Source of the DNA: Streptomyces sp. 3214.6
Lineage (GTDB): Bacteria; Actinomycetota; Actinomycetes; Streptomycetales; Streptomycetaceae
Assembly (NCBI RefSeq): GCF_900129855.1
Contig: NZ_LT670819.1
Span: 5,580,001-5,644,000 of the forward strand
DNA: 64,000 bases
Direction of reading: 5' to 3'
Shown: positions 14,241 through 22,351 of the stretch, piece by piece
Layout: every line of letters begins with the position of its first letter
Numbering within the stretch: the first letter of the stretch is position 1
Translations under genes and position numbers: made by a program
The notes under the pieces: generated by a model
Told to the model about the DNA's origin: nothing
Seen by the model: only the letters and a program-made list of their open reading frames with translations
The model's database searches: none

Positions 14241-16676
14241 GTGGTGGATCAGCTGACGCAGCACGATCCTCGGCGGATCGGGCCGTTCGAGGTGCTGGGA
14301 CGGCTGGGTGCCGGCGGCATGGGGCTGGTCTATCTGGCCCGCTCGGCCTCGGGCCGGCGCGTGGCGATCAAGACGGTCCGTACGGAGCTCGCCGAGGACC
14401 AGCTCTTCCGGGTGCGTTTCACGCGCGAGGTGGAGGCGGCCAGGGCGGTCTCCGGCTTCTACACGGCCGCCGTCGTCGACGCCGATCCGCGCGCCGCCGT
14501 GCCGTGGCTGGCCACCGCGTACGTGCCCGCGCCCTCCCTCGAAGAGATAGTGAACGAGTGCGGGCCGATGCCGGCCCAGGCGGTGCGCTGGCTGGCCGCG
14601 GGCGTCGCGGAGGCCCTCCAGTCGATCCACGGCGCCGGGCTGGTCCACCGTGACCTGAAACCGTCCAACGTGCTCGTGGTCGAGGACGGCCCGCGCGTGA
14701 TCGACTTCGGTATCGCGTCCGGTGTCTCGAACACGCGCTTGACGATGACGAACGTCGCCGTCGGCACCCCCGCCTACATGTCCCCCGAGCAGGCGAAGGA
14801 CTCGCGCAGCGTCACCGGCGCCAGCGACGTCTTCTCGCTCGGCTCGATGCTCGTCTTCGCCGCCACCGGCCACCCGCCCTTCCACGGCGCCAACCCGGTC
14901 GAGACCGTCTTCATGCTGCTGCGCGAGGGCCCGGACCTGGAGGGCCTCCCCGACGAGCTGCGGCCGCTCATCGAGTCCTGTATGCAGATGGAGGCCACGG
15001 CCCGTCCCAACCCCGCCGACCTCCAGGCCCAGCTCGCCCCCCACCTCTTCGGCTCCGGCTCCGACGACAGCGGTACGGCTTCGGCGTGGCTGCCCGAGAA
15101 GGCCGTCACCCTCATCGAGACGCGCCGCGGCGGCCGCCCGGCGCCGAAGCCGGCGCCCGTCGGCCCCCGCAGCGGCGGCGGCTTCGCGGGCGGCAACATC
15201 GGCGGAGGCGGAGGCGGCGGTGGCGGTGGCGTGGCCATGGGCCGCGGGCCCGCCGCGCAGGCCGTACCGCCCCCGCCGTCCCACGACCCCGTGGTCCTCT
15301 CCCGCCCGACGCAGCCGCCCGCCGCCGTCGTCGTCGGCGCCCCCGACACCGGGCCCGTCCGGCTGGCGGGTGCGGCAGTGCCGATCGGCCCCGGTCCGCG
15401 CGTCGCCGACGTCCGTGCCACGGCCGCCGTGAAGGCGCCGGTCGCCGAGCCCGGCCTGGTCGCGAACTGGTCCCGCCTCCACCCCGGCGTCAACGGCGCC
15501 GACACCGCCCTGCCCGCCGTGCAGAGCGCGCCCCCGGAGACCCCGGCGGGCTGGCGGCCCTGGCGGTTCCGCATGTCGAACGACGTGTGGGGCACGCCGT
15601 CGGTCGCCGGGGACCTCGTCTACGTCACCTCCTTCGAGGTGCACGCCCTGGATGTGGCCACCGGCCGGCGCCGCTTCAAGACGCGGGACGTCGCCTGGTC
15701 GATGGCGGTCGCGGACGGCCGCGTGCACGCCTCCGACGGCCCCACCCTGTTCGCCCTGGACGCCCGCGAGGGCGGCGACCTGTGGCGGCTGTCCACGGAC
15801 GCCTGGGTGTACTCGCTCAAGGCCGACCGGGGCACGGTCGTCACCGGCACCCGCGGCGGCGGCGTCCAGGCCTGGGAGGCCTCGAGCGGGCAGAAGCTCT
15901 GGGAGATCAGCGGCTGCCAGACCGACTTCGAGTCCCCGGAGGCCGGGCCGACGCTCCACGAGGGCACGGTCTTCGTCTGGCAGGACGCCCGGCTCAGAGC
16001 CCTCGACGCCCGTACGGGTGACGAACGCTGGTCGTACCCCATCGGCGACACCGCCTCCTGCGGCGGCGTCCCGGTCCGCGTCACCCCCGCCCCCGACGGC
16101 TACGTCTACCTCTCCGCCGGCACCCGCGTCCTCGCCGTCGACGTCGCGAGCGGCATGGTGCGCTGGCATTTCGAGGCCCCGGCGGTGTTCCTGTCCGCGC
16201 CGACCTTCGTGCCCGGCCCGGCCGTCACCGGCGGCGGCGTCTACCTCGCCGACTACCTCGGCACGGTGTACGCCATCGACGCCACCGACGGCCGCGACCG
16301 CTGGCGCATCGCGACGGAGTCCCGCGCGTCCGTCGACCCCGTCCTCGTCGCCGCCGGCCATGTCCACGTCGGCAGCGGCAAGGGCCTGTACACCCTGGAC
16401 GCCGTCACGGGCACGCCCAAGTGGCGGTTCCAGGCGGGCGGCGACATCGTGGGCGCCCCGGCGGTCGCGGAGGGCCGTATCCACTTCGGCTCCACGGACC
16501 ACCTCCTCTACACCCTGAAGGCCGACGACGGCCGGCTGCGCTGGAAGCTGGCGACCGGCGGCGAGATCACCGGCTCCCCGGTGGTCCGCGACGGCGTCGT
16601 GTACGCGTGCAGCAAGGACCGCTGCGTGTACGCGCTGGACGCGGAGAAGGGCACGGGCACGGCCCGAACGGCGTAA
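14241..16676 (+). CDS. afsK: Serine/threonine protein kinase AfsK
   Basis: The 811-residue protein has an N-terminal Hanks-type kinase domain: glycine loop GRLGAGGMGLVY (20-31), Lys44 in VAIK, HRDLKPSN (136-143), DFG (155-157) and an activation loop whose Thr168 coincides with the known AfsK autophosphorylation site. A Gly/Pro/Ala linker (about 300-430) leads to a C-terminal PQQ-type beta-propeller built of WD/PQQ-like repeats. AfsK phosphorylates AfsR in the regulation of secondary metabolism. The GTG at 14241 is chosen because GGGGAGG lies 10 nt upstream and the Thr168 numbering fits; the 14208 frame start lacks this support. There is no evident membrane helix. Confidence 0.96.
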   Translation: MVDQLTQHDPRRIGPFEVLGRLGAGGMGLVYLARSASGRRVAIKTVRTELAEDQLFRVRFTREVEAARAVSGFYTAAVVDADPRAAVPWLATAYVPAPSLEEIVNECGPMPAQAVRWLAAGVAEALQSIHGAGLVHRDLKPSNVLVVEDGPRVIDFGIASGVSNTRLTMTNVAVGTPAYMSPEQAKDSRSVTGASDVFSLGSMLVFAATGHPPFHGANPVETVFMLLREGPDLEGLPDELRPLIESCMQMEATARPNPADLQAQLAPHLFGSGSDDSGTASAWLPEKAVTLIETRRGGRPAPKPAPVGPRSGGGFAGGNIGGGGGGGGGGVAMGRGPAAQAVPPPPSHDPVVLSRPTQPPAAVVVGAPDTGPVRLAGAAVPIGPGPRVADVRATAAVKAPVAEPGLVANWSRLHPGVNGADTALPAVQSAPPETPAGWRPWRFRMSNDVWGTPSVAGDLVYVTSFEVHALDVATGRRRFKTRDVAWSMAVADGRVHASDGPTLFALDAREGGDLWRLSTDAWVYSLKADRGTVVTGTRGGGVQAWEASSGQKLWEISGCQTDFESPEAGPTLHEGTVFVWQDARLRALDARTGDERWSYPIGDTASCGGVPVRVTPAPDGYVYLSAGTRVLAVDVASGMVRWHFEAPAVFLSAPTFVPGPAVTGGGVYLADYLGTVYAIDATDGRDRWRIATESRASVDPVLVAAGHVHVGSGKGLYTLDAVTGTPKWRFQAGGDIVGAPAVAEGRIHFGSTDHLLYTLKADDGRLRWKLATGGEITGSPVVRDGVVYACSKDRCVYALDAEKGTGTARTA

Positions 16677-16680
16677 GCCA

Positions 16681-16737
16681 CCGGTGCCGGTGCCGGTGCC
16701 GGTGCAGGTACTGGCACCAGTACCAGTACCAGTACCG
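16681..16737. repeat. Short-period tandem repeat folding into a hairpin, after afsK
   Basis: A run of GGTGCC hexamers is followed by CAGTAC hexamers, which are partly mutually complementary. A perfect 7-bp stem, GGTACTG / CAGTACC, with a four-base loop lies at 16707-16724. It follows the afsK stop by a few bases and probably acts as its terminator or 3' stabiliser. Confidence 0.6.
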
Positions 16738-16850
16738 ATACGGCTACCGGGACGGCCGTCGTGCCGGGTGCACGGAAGGGGATCCAGACGGCGGCCGCCA
16801 CCCCAGACGCTACGCCGGGGTCGGGGCGGTCGCCAGGGCGGTGACATGGC

Positions 16851-16952
16851 ATGGTCGACTTCCTCGACACCGGTTCCAGCCAGGTGGAAGACCAGCACAC
16901 GGACACCTACGTCGGCGGGAACGAGACGACGACGCTCCAGGTCGACGGCTGA
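16851..16952 (+). CDS. Possible small protein, 33 aa
   Basis: An ATG at 16851 opens a 33-codon frame (MVDFLDTGSSQVEDQHTDTY...) with codon use resembling coding DNA and a stop at 16950. An in-frame TGA just upstream (16842) means it is not the tail of a longer frame. The peptide is acidic and rich in Thr, Asp and Gln. There is no convincing ribosome-binding site, and it could equally be the decayed 3' end of a lost gene. Confidence 0.3.
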   Translation: MVDFLDTGSSQVEDQHTDTYVGGNETTTLQVDG

Positions 16953-16959
16953 CAGCCGC

Positions 16960-17745
16960 TCACCGCACCCGGAACCCGCCGCCCCGCCGTCCGGCGAACA
17001 GTTCCGCCTGCTGCTCGGTCGGCAGATTGCCCAGGGAGATGAGGTGCGGGGCCTGCGCGTAGGCCATCGCGCGGGCCGCCTCCTTCGCCGCCCACAGGGC
17101 CCGCACGGTGCCCTGGACGCCGGCCGGGGGATACCCGGCGACGACGGCGGCGCAGGTGACGGCGGCCTTCAACGCCCCGCCCGTGTCGGTGAGTTCGGAG
17201 ACGAGGCCGACGTCGAACGCACGCCGGGCGGAGATCCGCTCCGCCGTCCCCATGAGCATCATCCGCGCGACCTCTCCGTACGGCATCCGTTGCGCGAGGA
17301 GCACCGACTCGTACGCGCTGACCATGCCGTACGTGGTGTGCGGGTCGAAGAACACGGCGTCGGCGCCCGCGACGACGAACTCGCACTCCCCGAGCAGATA
17401 GAAGGCGCCCCCGCAGGCCATCCCCTCCACGGCGGCCACGACCGGCTTCCACAGGTCGTTCGCCTTGGGACCGACGGTGAGCAGCGGATCGTCCTGCATG
17501 TAGGGGGAGGCGGGCTGCGGCACGACGGCGTCCCGGTCGAGCCCGCTGGAGAACGCCCGCCCGCCGGCGCCGGTGAGGACGACGGCCCGTACGGAGTCGT
17601 CGAAGCGCAACTCCCGCCAGATCTCCTGCAGTTCACGGACCGTGTCGAGGTCTATGGCGTTGAGCCGGGCCGGCCGGTCGAGGGTGACGACGGCCACCCC
17701 GGTGTCCTTGTCGATGTCGAGGCGCACGTTCGCTGCCGCGCTCAT
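16960..17745 (-). CDS. Enoyl-CoA hydratase/isomerase family protein
   Basis: This is a 261-residue crotonase-fold protein. LDRPARLNAIDLDT near residue 22, the oxyanion-hole segment SSGLD near 70 and AVEGMACGGAFYL near 105-118 are family signatures, the second providing the other oxyanion glycine. It would hydrate or isomerise an unsaturated acyl-CoA. Its ATG overlaps the stop of the DUF35 gene (ATGA), so it is the third gene of an operon running thiolase-fold, DUF35, hydratase. Around position 138 the usual catalytic Glu region reads FDPHTTYGMVS, without the standard Glu, so the exact reaction is uncertain. Confidence 0.88.
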   Translation of the reverse strand: MSAAANVRLDIDKDTGVAVVTLDRPARLNAIDLDTVRELQEIWRELRFDDSVRAVVLTGAGGRAFSSGLDRDAVVPQPASPYMQDDPLLTVGPKANDLWKPVVAAVEGMACGGAFYLLGECEFVVAGADAVFFDPHTTYGMVSAYESVLLAQRMPYGEVARMMLMGTAERISARRAFDVGLVSELTDTGGALKAAVTCAAVVAGYPPAGVQGTVRALWAAKEAARAMAYAQAPHLISLGNLPTEQQAELFAGRRGGGFRVR

Positions 17746-18158
17746 GACCGCTCCAGGACCCACCGGGGCAGGCCGTCGCCGTCGAAGACGGCCTGGACCC
17801 GGGCGCCGATCCGGACGCGGGTGAGGGAGACGGAGTTCAAGGGCGCCCCCGGCCCGCTCACCAGGTTTCCCACCAGCCGTATCCGGGGCGCCTCGGCCAG
17901 TTCGACGAGGATCACGTTGTACGGGGCCTGCGCCGCGTAGTCGGGGAGGAGGGGCGGGTGCGGGACGACGTAGGACCAGATGCGGCCGCGGCCCGACACC
18001 GGCCGCCACTCGCTCGCGAAGGACTGGCAGTGCGGGCAGCAGGGGCGGGGCGGGAAGCGTGGTTCACCGCAGTCGGCGCAGGCCTGGACGCGGAGTTCGC
18101 CCTGGGCGGCGTACCGCCAGAAGGGGGCGCCGTCGGCGTCGGGGACGGGACTCAGCAT
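17742..18158 (-). CDS. DUF35 OB-fold / zinc-ribbon protein, partner of thiolase-fold protein
   Basis: This 138-residue protein has a zinc ribbon with Cys 27, 30, 41 and 44 (ACADCGEPRFPPRPCCPHC) and a C-terminal OB fold (SGRGRIWSYVV, VELAEAPRIRLVGNL). It lies directly downstream of the thiolase-fold gene at 18221, the arrangement of ChsH2/Ltp2-type retro-aldolase pairs in actinobacterial side-chain degradation. GAGGGAGCC precedes the ATG. A CCTCGG-rich tandem repeat occupies the gap to the upstream gene. Confidence 0.9.
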   Translation of the reverse strand: MLSPVPDADGAPFWRYAAQGELRVQACADCGEPRFPPRPCCPHCQSFASEWRPVSGRGRIWSYVVPHPPLLPDYAAQAPYNVILVELAEAPRIRLVGNLVSGPGAPLNSVSLTRVRIGARVQAVFDGDGLPRWVLERS

Positions 18159-18167
18159 GTTCGGCTC

Positions 18168-18219
18168 CCTCGGTTCCTCGGTCCTCGGTCCTCGGTTCCC
18201 GGTCCTCGGTTCTTGCGTC
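18168..18219. repeat. CCTCGG-type tandem repeat inside an operon
   Basis: The 62-bp gap between the thiolase-fold and DUF35 genes is almost entirely an imperfect repeat of TTCCTCGG/TCCTCGGT (about 8 bp, five to six copies). Its function is unknown. Slippage could alter the intercistronic spacing. Confidence 0.6.
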
Positions 18220-18220
18220 C

Positions 18221-19369
18221 TCAGTTCCTCAGCAGGAGGGCGGAGGTCGGGACGCCCTCGCCCGCGGTGACCAGGCAGGTGGCGGCGTCCGGGACCTGGG
18301 CGGTGCTGGTCCCGCGCAGTTGCTTCACGCCCTCGTTGATGAGGTTGAACCCGTGGACGTAGGCCTCGCTGAGCCCGCCGCCGCCGGTGTTGAGGGGCAG
18401 CCGTCCGCCGGTCTCCAGGGCTCCCTGCTCGGTGAAGGCGCCGCCCTCGCCCCGGCCGCAGAACCCGTAGCCCTCCAGCGAGAGGGGGACCAGCGGCGTG
18501 AAGGCGTCGTAGATCTGGGCGACGTCGACGTCCTGCGGGGTGAAGTCGGCGTGCTTCCACAGGTGTCGGGCGGCCGCCCAGGCGGGCCCGGTGAGGGGGT
18601 CGTCGTTCCAGTAGTTGACCATGCCGTGGTGCTGGGCGGGCAGGCCCTGGGCGGCGGAGTGGACGTACACGGGCCGCTGCCGGCAGTCCCGGGCCCGCTC
18701 GCTGCTGACGACCACGCAGGCCAACGCGCCGTCCGTCTCCAGGCAGTTGTCGTAGAGACAGAGGGGCTCGCTGATCCACCGGGAGGTCATGTACATCTCG
18801 CGGGTGAGGGGGCGGTCGTACATGATCGCCGCGGGGTTCTGGTTGGCGCGGTTGCGGCAGGCGAGGGCGACGTTGAAAAGGTGGTCGCGGGTCGCACCGT
18901 ACTCGTGCAGGTAGCGGCGGGCCAGCATGGCTATCTCGTCGACGGGCCGCAGGAGGCCGAAGGGGCGGGTCCACTGGGCCGGGGTGGCGAGCTGGACGGC
19001 CGTGTTGGTCCACGGGCGCGGCCCGCTGCCCCGCTTGCGCGAGCGCCACGCCACTCCCACCGTGGCCTGGCCGGAGGCGATGGCGGCGGCGAGGTGGGCG
19101 ACGGTCGCGCAGGAGCCGCCGCCGCCGTAGCCGACCTTGCTGAAGAAGGTCAGGTCGCCGAACCCGACGGCCTTCGCCAGCTCGACCTCGTCCGTCTCCT
19201 CCATGGTGTAGGAGGCGAGGGCGTCGACCTCGCCGGGGGCGATCCCGGCGTCGTCGAGGGCGGCGAGGACGGCACGGCAGGCGAGGGTCCGCTCGTCCTC
19301 GGGGAGGTGCTTGGCGAACGGCGTCTGTCCGATGCCGACGACGGCGGTGGCGTCCTTGAGCCCGGTCAC
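18221..19369 (-). CDS. Thiolase-fold lipid-transfer protein, Ltp2-like aldolase type
   Basis: The 382-residue thiolase-superfamily protein lacks the thiolase nucleophile. It has YGGGGSCATVAHLAAAIASG at the N-terminal loop, IYDAFTPLVPLSLEGYGFCG in the centre, and GGGLSEAYVHGFN, where the thiolase His-Pro is replaced by the Tyr-containing motif of Ltp2-type aldolases. With the DUF35 protein downstream it probably forms a retro-aldolase that cleaves a beta-hydroxyacyl-CoA. GTG start with GGAGGTG upstream. It is divergent from the acyl-CoA ligase across the double operator at 19400-19441. Confidence 0.88.
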   Translation of the reverse strand: MTGLKDATAVVGIGQTPFAKHLPEDERTLACRAVLAALDDAGIAPGEVDALASYTMEETDEVELAKAVGFGDLTFFSKVGYGGGGSCATVAHLAAAIASGQATVGVAWRSRKRGSGPRPWTNTAVQLATPAQWTRPFGLLRPVDEIAMLARRYLHEYGATRDHLFNVALACRNRANQNPAAIMYDRPLTREMYMTSRWISEPLCLYDNCLETDGALACVVVSSERARDCRQRPVYVHSAAQGLPAQHHGMVNYWNDDPLTGPAWAAARHLWKHADFTPQDVDVAQIYDAFTPLVPLSLEGYGFCGRGEGGAFTEQGALETGGRLPLNTGGGGLSEAYVHGFNLINEGVKQLRGTSTAQVPDAATCLVTAGEGVPTSALLLRN

Positions 19370-19399
19370 TGCTGCACCTCCGCTGAGGGGACGGGTGAG

Positions 19400-19441
19400 C
19401 TGACAGGACGTCAGGTTACAGCTAATCTGACGGGTCGTCAG
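19400..19441. promoter_or_regulatory. Double operator with embedded promoter
   Basis: CTGACAGGACGTCAG (19400-19414) and CTGACGGGTCGTCAG (19427-19441) lie 27 bp apart. The left arm of the first, CTGACA, resembles a -35 box, and TAATCT at 19423-19428, overlapping the second site, is 17 bp downstream as a -10. A plus-strand promoter is thus enclosed by the operators, with transcription starting near 19435. Confidence 0.75.
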
Positions 19442-19519
19442 CTAGTGAAGTGGGGCGGGCGCGGGAGGCCGGTCGTGGGCGGAGAAGCCGTGGGCGGAGG
19501 AGCGGTGGGCGGAGGAGTC

Positions 19520-21175
19520 ATGGGCGGCGGAGGAGTGATGGGTGGCGAAGGAGGCTTGGCGCGGGACGGGACCTTCGGCGAGTGGGACAGCATCGCGAGG
19601 TTGGTCCGCTCGGCGGCCGAGCGGTACGCGGACACCGAGGCGGTGGTGGACGGCCGTACCCGGATCTCCTACGGCGAACTCGGCGCGCGGGTCGAACGTG
19701 CCGCGGCGGCGTGCGTCGCGGGCGGGATGCGGGCCGGGGACCGGGTCGGCATCTGGGCCCCGAACTCGCTGGAGTGGATGGTCGCGGCGCTGGGCGCGGT
19801 GTCGGTGGGCGCGGTGCTCGTCCCGCTGAACACGCGGTTCAAGGGGGCGGAGGCCGCGTATGTGCTGCGCAGGAGCGGGGCACGGCTGCTGTTCGTCACG
19901 GGCACGTTCCTCGGCACGTCGTACGTGGCGTCGCTGCGACGGGCGGCGGGGGAGGGGCCGGGATCGGGCCCGCTGCCCGGGCTGCCCGCACTGGAGCAGG
20001 CGGTGGTCCTGTCCGACGACGCGCCGGTCGGCTTCCGCACCTGGAAGGACTTCCTGGCCAGCGGGGACGGGGTGGGGGCGGCGCAGGCGCGGGCGCGGGC
20101 CGACGCGGTGCGGGGGGAGTGGCCGTCGGACATCGTCTACACCTCGGGCACCACGGGCCGCCCGAAGGGCGCGGTGATCACGCACGCGCAGACCCTGCGG
20201 GCGTACGGCATCTGGACCGAGCTGGCGGGGCTGCGGCACGGCGACCGCTATCTGATCGTCAACCCCTTCTTCCACACCTTCGGCTACAAGGCGGGCGTGA
20301 TCGCCTGTCTGATGCGGGGCGCGACGATGATCCCGCAGCCGGTGTTCAACGTGGACGCGGTGCTCGCGAACGTGGCCTCGGAACGGGTGTCGGTGCTGCC
20401 CGGCCCGCCGACGCTGCACCAGTCCCTCCTGGACCATCCCTCCCGCGCCGCCTACGACCTGTCGGCGCTGCGGCTGGTCGTGACGGGCGCGGCGGTCGTC
20501 CCGCTGCGCCTGGTGGAGCGGCTGCGGGACGAGCTCGGCGTGCGGACGGTCCTGACGGCGTACGGCCTCTCGGAGGCCAGCGGCATCGTCACGATGTGCC
20601 GCCGCGGCGACGAGCCGAGGGTGATCGCCTCGACGTCGGGCCGGGCGATCCCCGGGACGGAGGTGAAGGTCGTCGACGAGACGGGCACCGCCCTCGCCCC
20701 GGGCGCGCCGGGTGAGGTCCTGGTCCGCGGCTTCAACGTCATGCGCGGCTACTACGAGGACGAGACGGCGACGGCGGAAGCCCTCACGCCGGACGGCTGG
20801 CTGCGCACGGGCGACGTCGGTGTCCTGGACGCCGCCGGCAACCTCCGTATCACCGACCGCCTCAAGGACATGTTCATCGTCGGCGGCTTCAACGCCTACC
20901 CGGCGGAGATAGAGCAACTCCTGGGCCTGCATCCGGACGTCGCCGACGTCGCCGTCATCGGCGTCCCCGACCCCCGACTGGGCGAGGTCGGCAAGGCCTA
21001 CGTGGTCCGCCGCCCGGGCGCGACCTCCACATCCGAGGACCTGATCGCCTGGTCCCGCCGAGAAATGGCCAACTACAAGGTCCCAAGGGCAGTGGAGTTC
21101 GTCCCCGAACTGCCACGCAACGCGAGCGGAAAGGTGGTGAAGGGGGAGCTGCGGGGGCGGGCGGGAGGGGGGTGA
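19520..21175 (+). CDS. AMP-forming acyl-CoA synthetase (FadD3/FadD-like)
   Basis: The product, about 551 residues, is an ANL-superfamily ligase that activates a carboxylic acid through an acyl-adenylate: A3 motif YTSGTTGRPKGA, A5 YGLSEASG, A7 YEDETATAEALTPDGWLRTGD, A8 ITDRLKDMFIVGGFNAYPAE, and the catalytic Lys in the A10 segment RNASGKVVKGEL. Homology begins at GTFGEWDSIARLV, so the start is unclear. In-frame GTG/ATG codons from 19445 to 19538 lie in a Gly-rich tandem repeat, several preceded by GGAGGAG; 19520 is chosen provisionally. Its operator ends four bases before the first GTG. Confidence 0.9.
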   Translation: MGGGGVMGGEGGLARDGTFGEWDSIARLVRSAAERYADTEAVVDGRTRISYGELGARVERAAAACVAGGMRAGDRVGIWAPNSLEWMVAALGAVSVGAVLVPLNTRFKGAEAAYVLRRSGARLLFVTGTFLGTSYVASLRRAAGEGPGSGPLPGLPALEQAVVLSDDAPVGFRTWKDFLASGDGVGAAQARARADAVRGEWPSDIVYTSGTTGRPKGAVITHAQTLRAYGIWTELAGLRHGDRYLIVNPFFHTFGYKAGVIACLMRGATMIPQPVFNVDAVLANVASERVSVLPGPPTLHQSLLDHPSRAAYDLSALRLVVTGAAVVPLRLVERLRDELGVRTVLTAYGLSEASGIVTMCRRGDEPRVIASTSGRAIPGTEVKVVDETGTALAPGAPGEVLVRGFNVMRGYYEDETATAEALTPDGWLRTGDVGVLDAAGNLRITDRLKDMFIVGGFNAYPAEIEQLLGLHPDVADVAVIGVPDPRLGEVGKAYVVRRPGATSTSEDLIAWSRREMANYKVPRAVEFVPELPRNASGKVVKGELRGRAGGG

Positions 21176-21184
21176 GGGCGGGAG

Positions 21185-21244
21185 GGGTGGGGGCGGTAGG
21201 TGTGAGGGCGGTAGGGGTGGGGGCGGTAGGTGTGAGGGCGGTAG
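21185..21244. repeat. 30-bp tandem repeat after the ligase gene
   Basis: Two consecutive 30-bp GGGTGGGGGCGGTAGGTGTG-type units, then a GGGGTGAGG-rich tail, follow the ligase stop. The strand is a purine-rich G-run sequence that might form G-quadruplexes. Confidence 0.65.
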
Positions 21245-21301
21245 GGGGTGAGGGGGTGAGGGTGAGGGTTGGGGGAGTTGAGGTGAGCCCTTGTGGGAGG
21301 C

Positions 21302-21596
21302 GTGACCGTCGGGGCCGCCCGCTTCTTGGCCAGTGTCGTGCTTCCACCGCCCGAGTAAAGGGCGCTACGCCTTCGGCTCCGCGTCGGCTGCGCCGATGGG
21401 CCTGCGGCCCACCCTTGACTCGGCCGGCTCCAGCACGGGTGAGAAGCGAGCGGGCGGCCGGGGGAGGAACGGGTGTCCCAGGTGGGCAGACCCTTCGGCC
21501 CCCTGCGTACTGACCCGGCGTTGACGGCCGCATCCGCGCCTCGCCAGCACGCCGGGTGGGCTCGGCGGCTTACGGCCGGTGGGGGGAAGGGTGGGT
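21302..21596 (+). repeat. Left arm of a 295-bp inverted repeat
   Basis: From GTGACCGTCGGGG to GGGGGGAAGGGTGGGT, this arm matches the reverse complement of 22044-22338. The two arms are equal in length and nearly identical, except for a divergent patch of about 20 bp (around 21520-21540) two-thirds of the way in. Each arm contains smaller hairpins such as GGGCCTGCGGCCC. No gene is recognised in it. Confidence 0.9.
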
Positions 21597-22043
21597 GGCG
21601 GAGGGGCGGAGAATGCGTCTCACTCGTCACAGCAGCCTCACCCTTTGCGGACGACGGGGTGAGTGGTGGGTTGGGGCTGGGAGGAAGCGGCAGCGGTGGG
21701 GGTTGGGTTCTGGGGGTGGCCCCAGCCCGCCAATTGCGTGACTCACCACACCACTTGCGTGATCCGCCGATTGCGTGTGGCCCTCCCATTGGATGCGGCC
21801 CGCCCGTCATTCCCCACAGCTGATGTTCCCTCCAGCGGCTGGCCCGCAGGTCGCTGAGCTCCACGCGCGGGCTCGCGTCCCGTCGGCATGCGCCGCACCG
21901 GCCCCGCGCCCACCCTGCCCGGCGCGCCGTCACCCGCTCTCGCCCGTCTCCCGTCCAACCCACGCGCCGCCGGGCCGGAGTTGGCGGCCCCCACGCCCCC
22001 GGCCAGCCGACCCGCCCCCCCACCACCACTACCAACCCCCCCA
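21597..22043. other. Spacer between inverted-repeat arms, no gene recognised
   Basis: These 447 bp carry no convincing gene on either strand. Open frames exist on both strands but are Pro/Arg/Ser-rich shadows without ribosome-binding sites or family resemblance. No transposase or integrase fragment is visible. Confidence 0.6.
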
Positions 22044-22338
22044 ACCCACCCTTCCCCCCACCGGCCGTAAGCCGCCGAGCCCACCCGGCGTGCTGGCGAG
22101 GCGGTAGCGCGCACCTGCACGCCGGGTCAGTACGCAGGGGGCCGAAGGGTCTGCCCACCTGGGACACCCGTTCCTCCCCCGGCCGCCCGCTCGCTTCTCA
22201 CCCGTGCTGGAGCCGGCCGAGTCAAGGGTGGGCCGCAGGCCCATCGGCGCAGCCGACGCGGAGCCGAAGGCGTAGCGCCCTTTACTCGGGCGGTGGAAGC
22301 ACGACACTGGCCAAGAAGCGGGCGGCCCCGACGGTCAC
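22044..22338 (-). repeat. Right arm of the 295-bp inverted repeat
   Basis: This arm is the reverse complement of 21302-21596 and ends with the complement of GTGACCGTCGGGG only 13 bp before the stop of the DUF559 gene. Arms plus spacer make a 1,037-bp element. Confidence 0.9.
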
Positions 22339-22351
22339 ATGTCGTCGTGGG

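Noticed and set aside
13140..16898. Very long open frame antisense to afsK and kbpA
   Set aside because: It is an effect of GC-rich third positions: its composition is Arg/Gly/Ala-rich, no domain is recognisable, and the sense frames encode well-known proteins.
21302..22338. Insertion sequence with transposase
   Set aside because: The core carries no transposase-like frame, and no target duplication is evident by eye.
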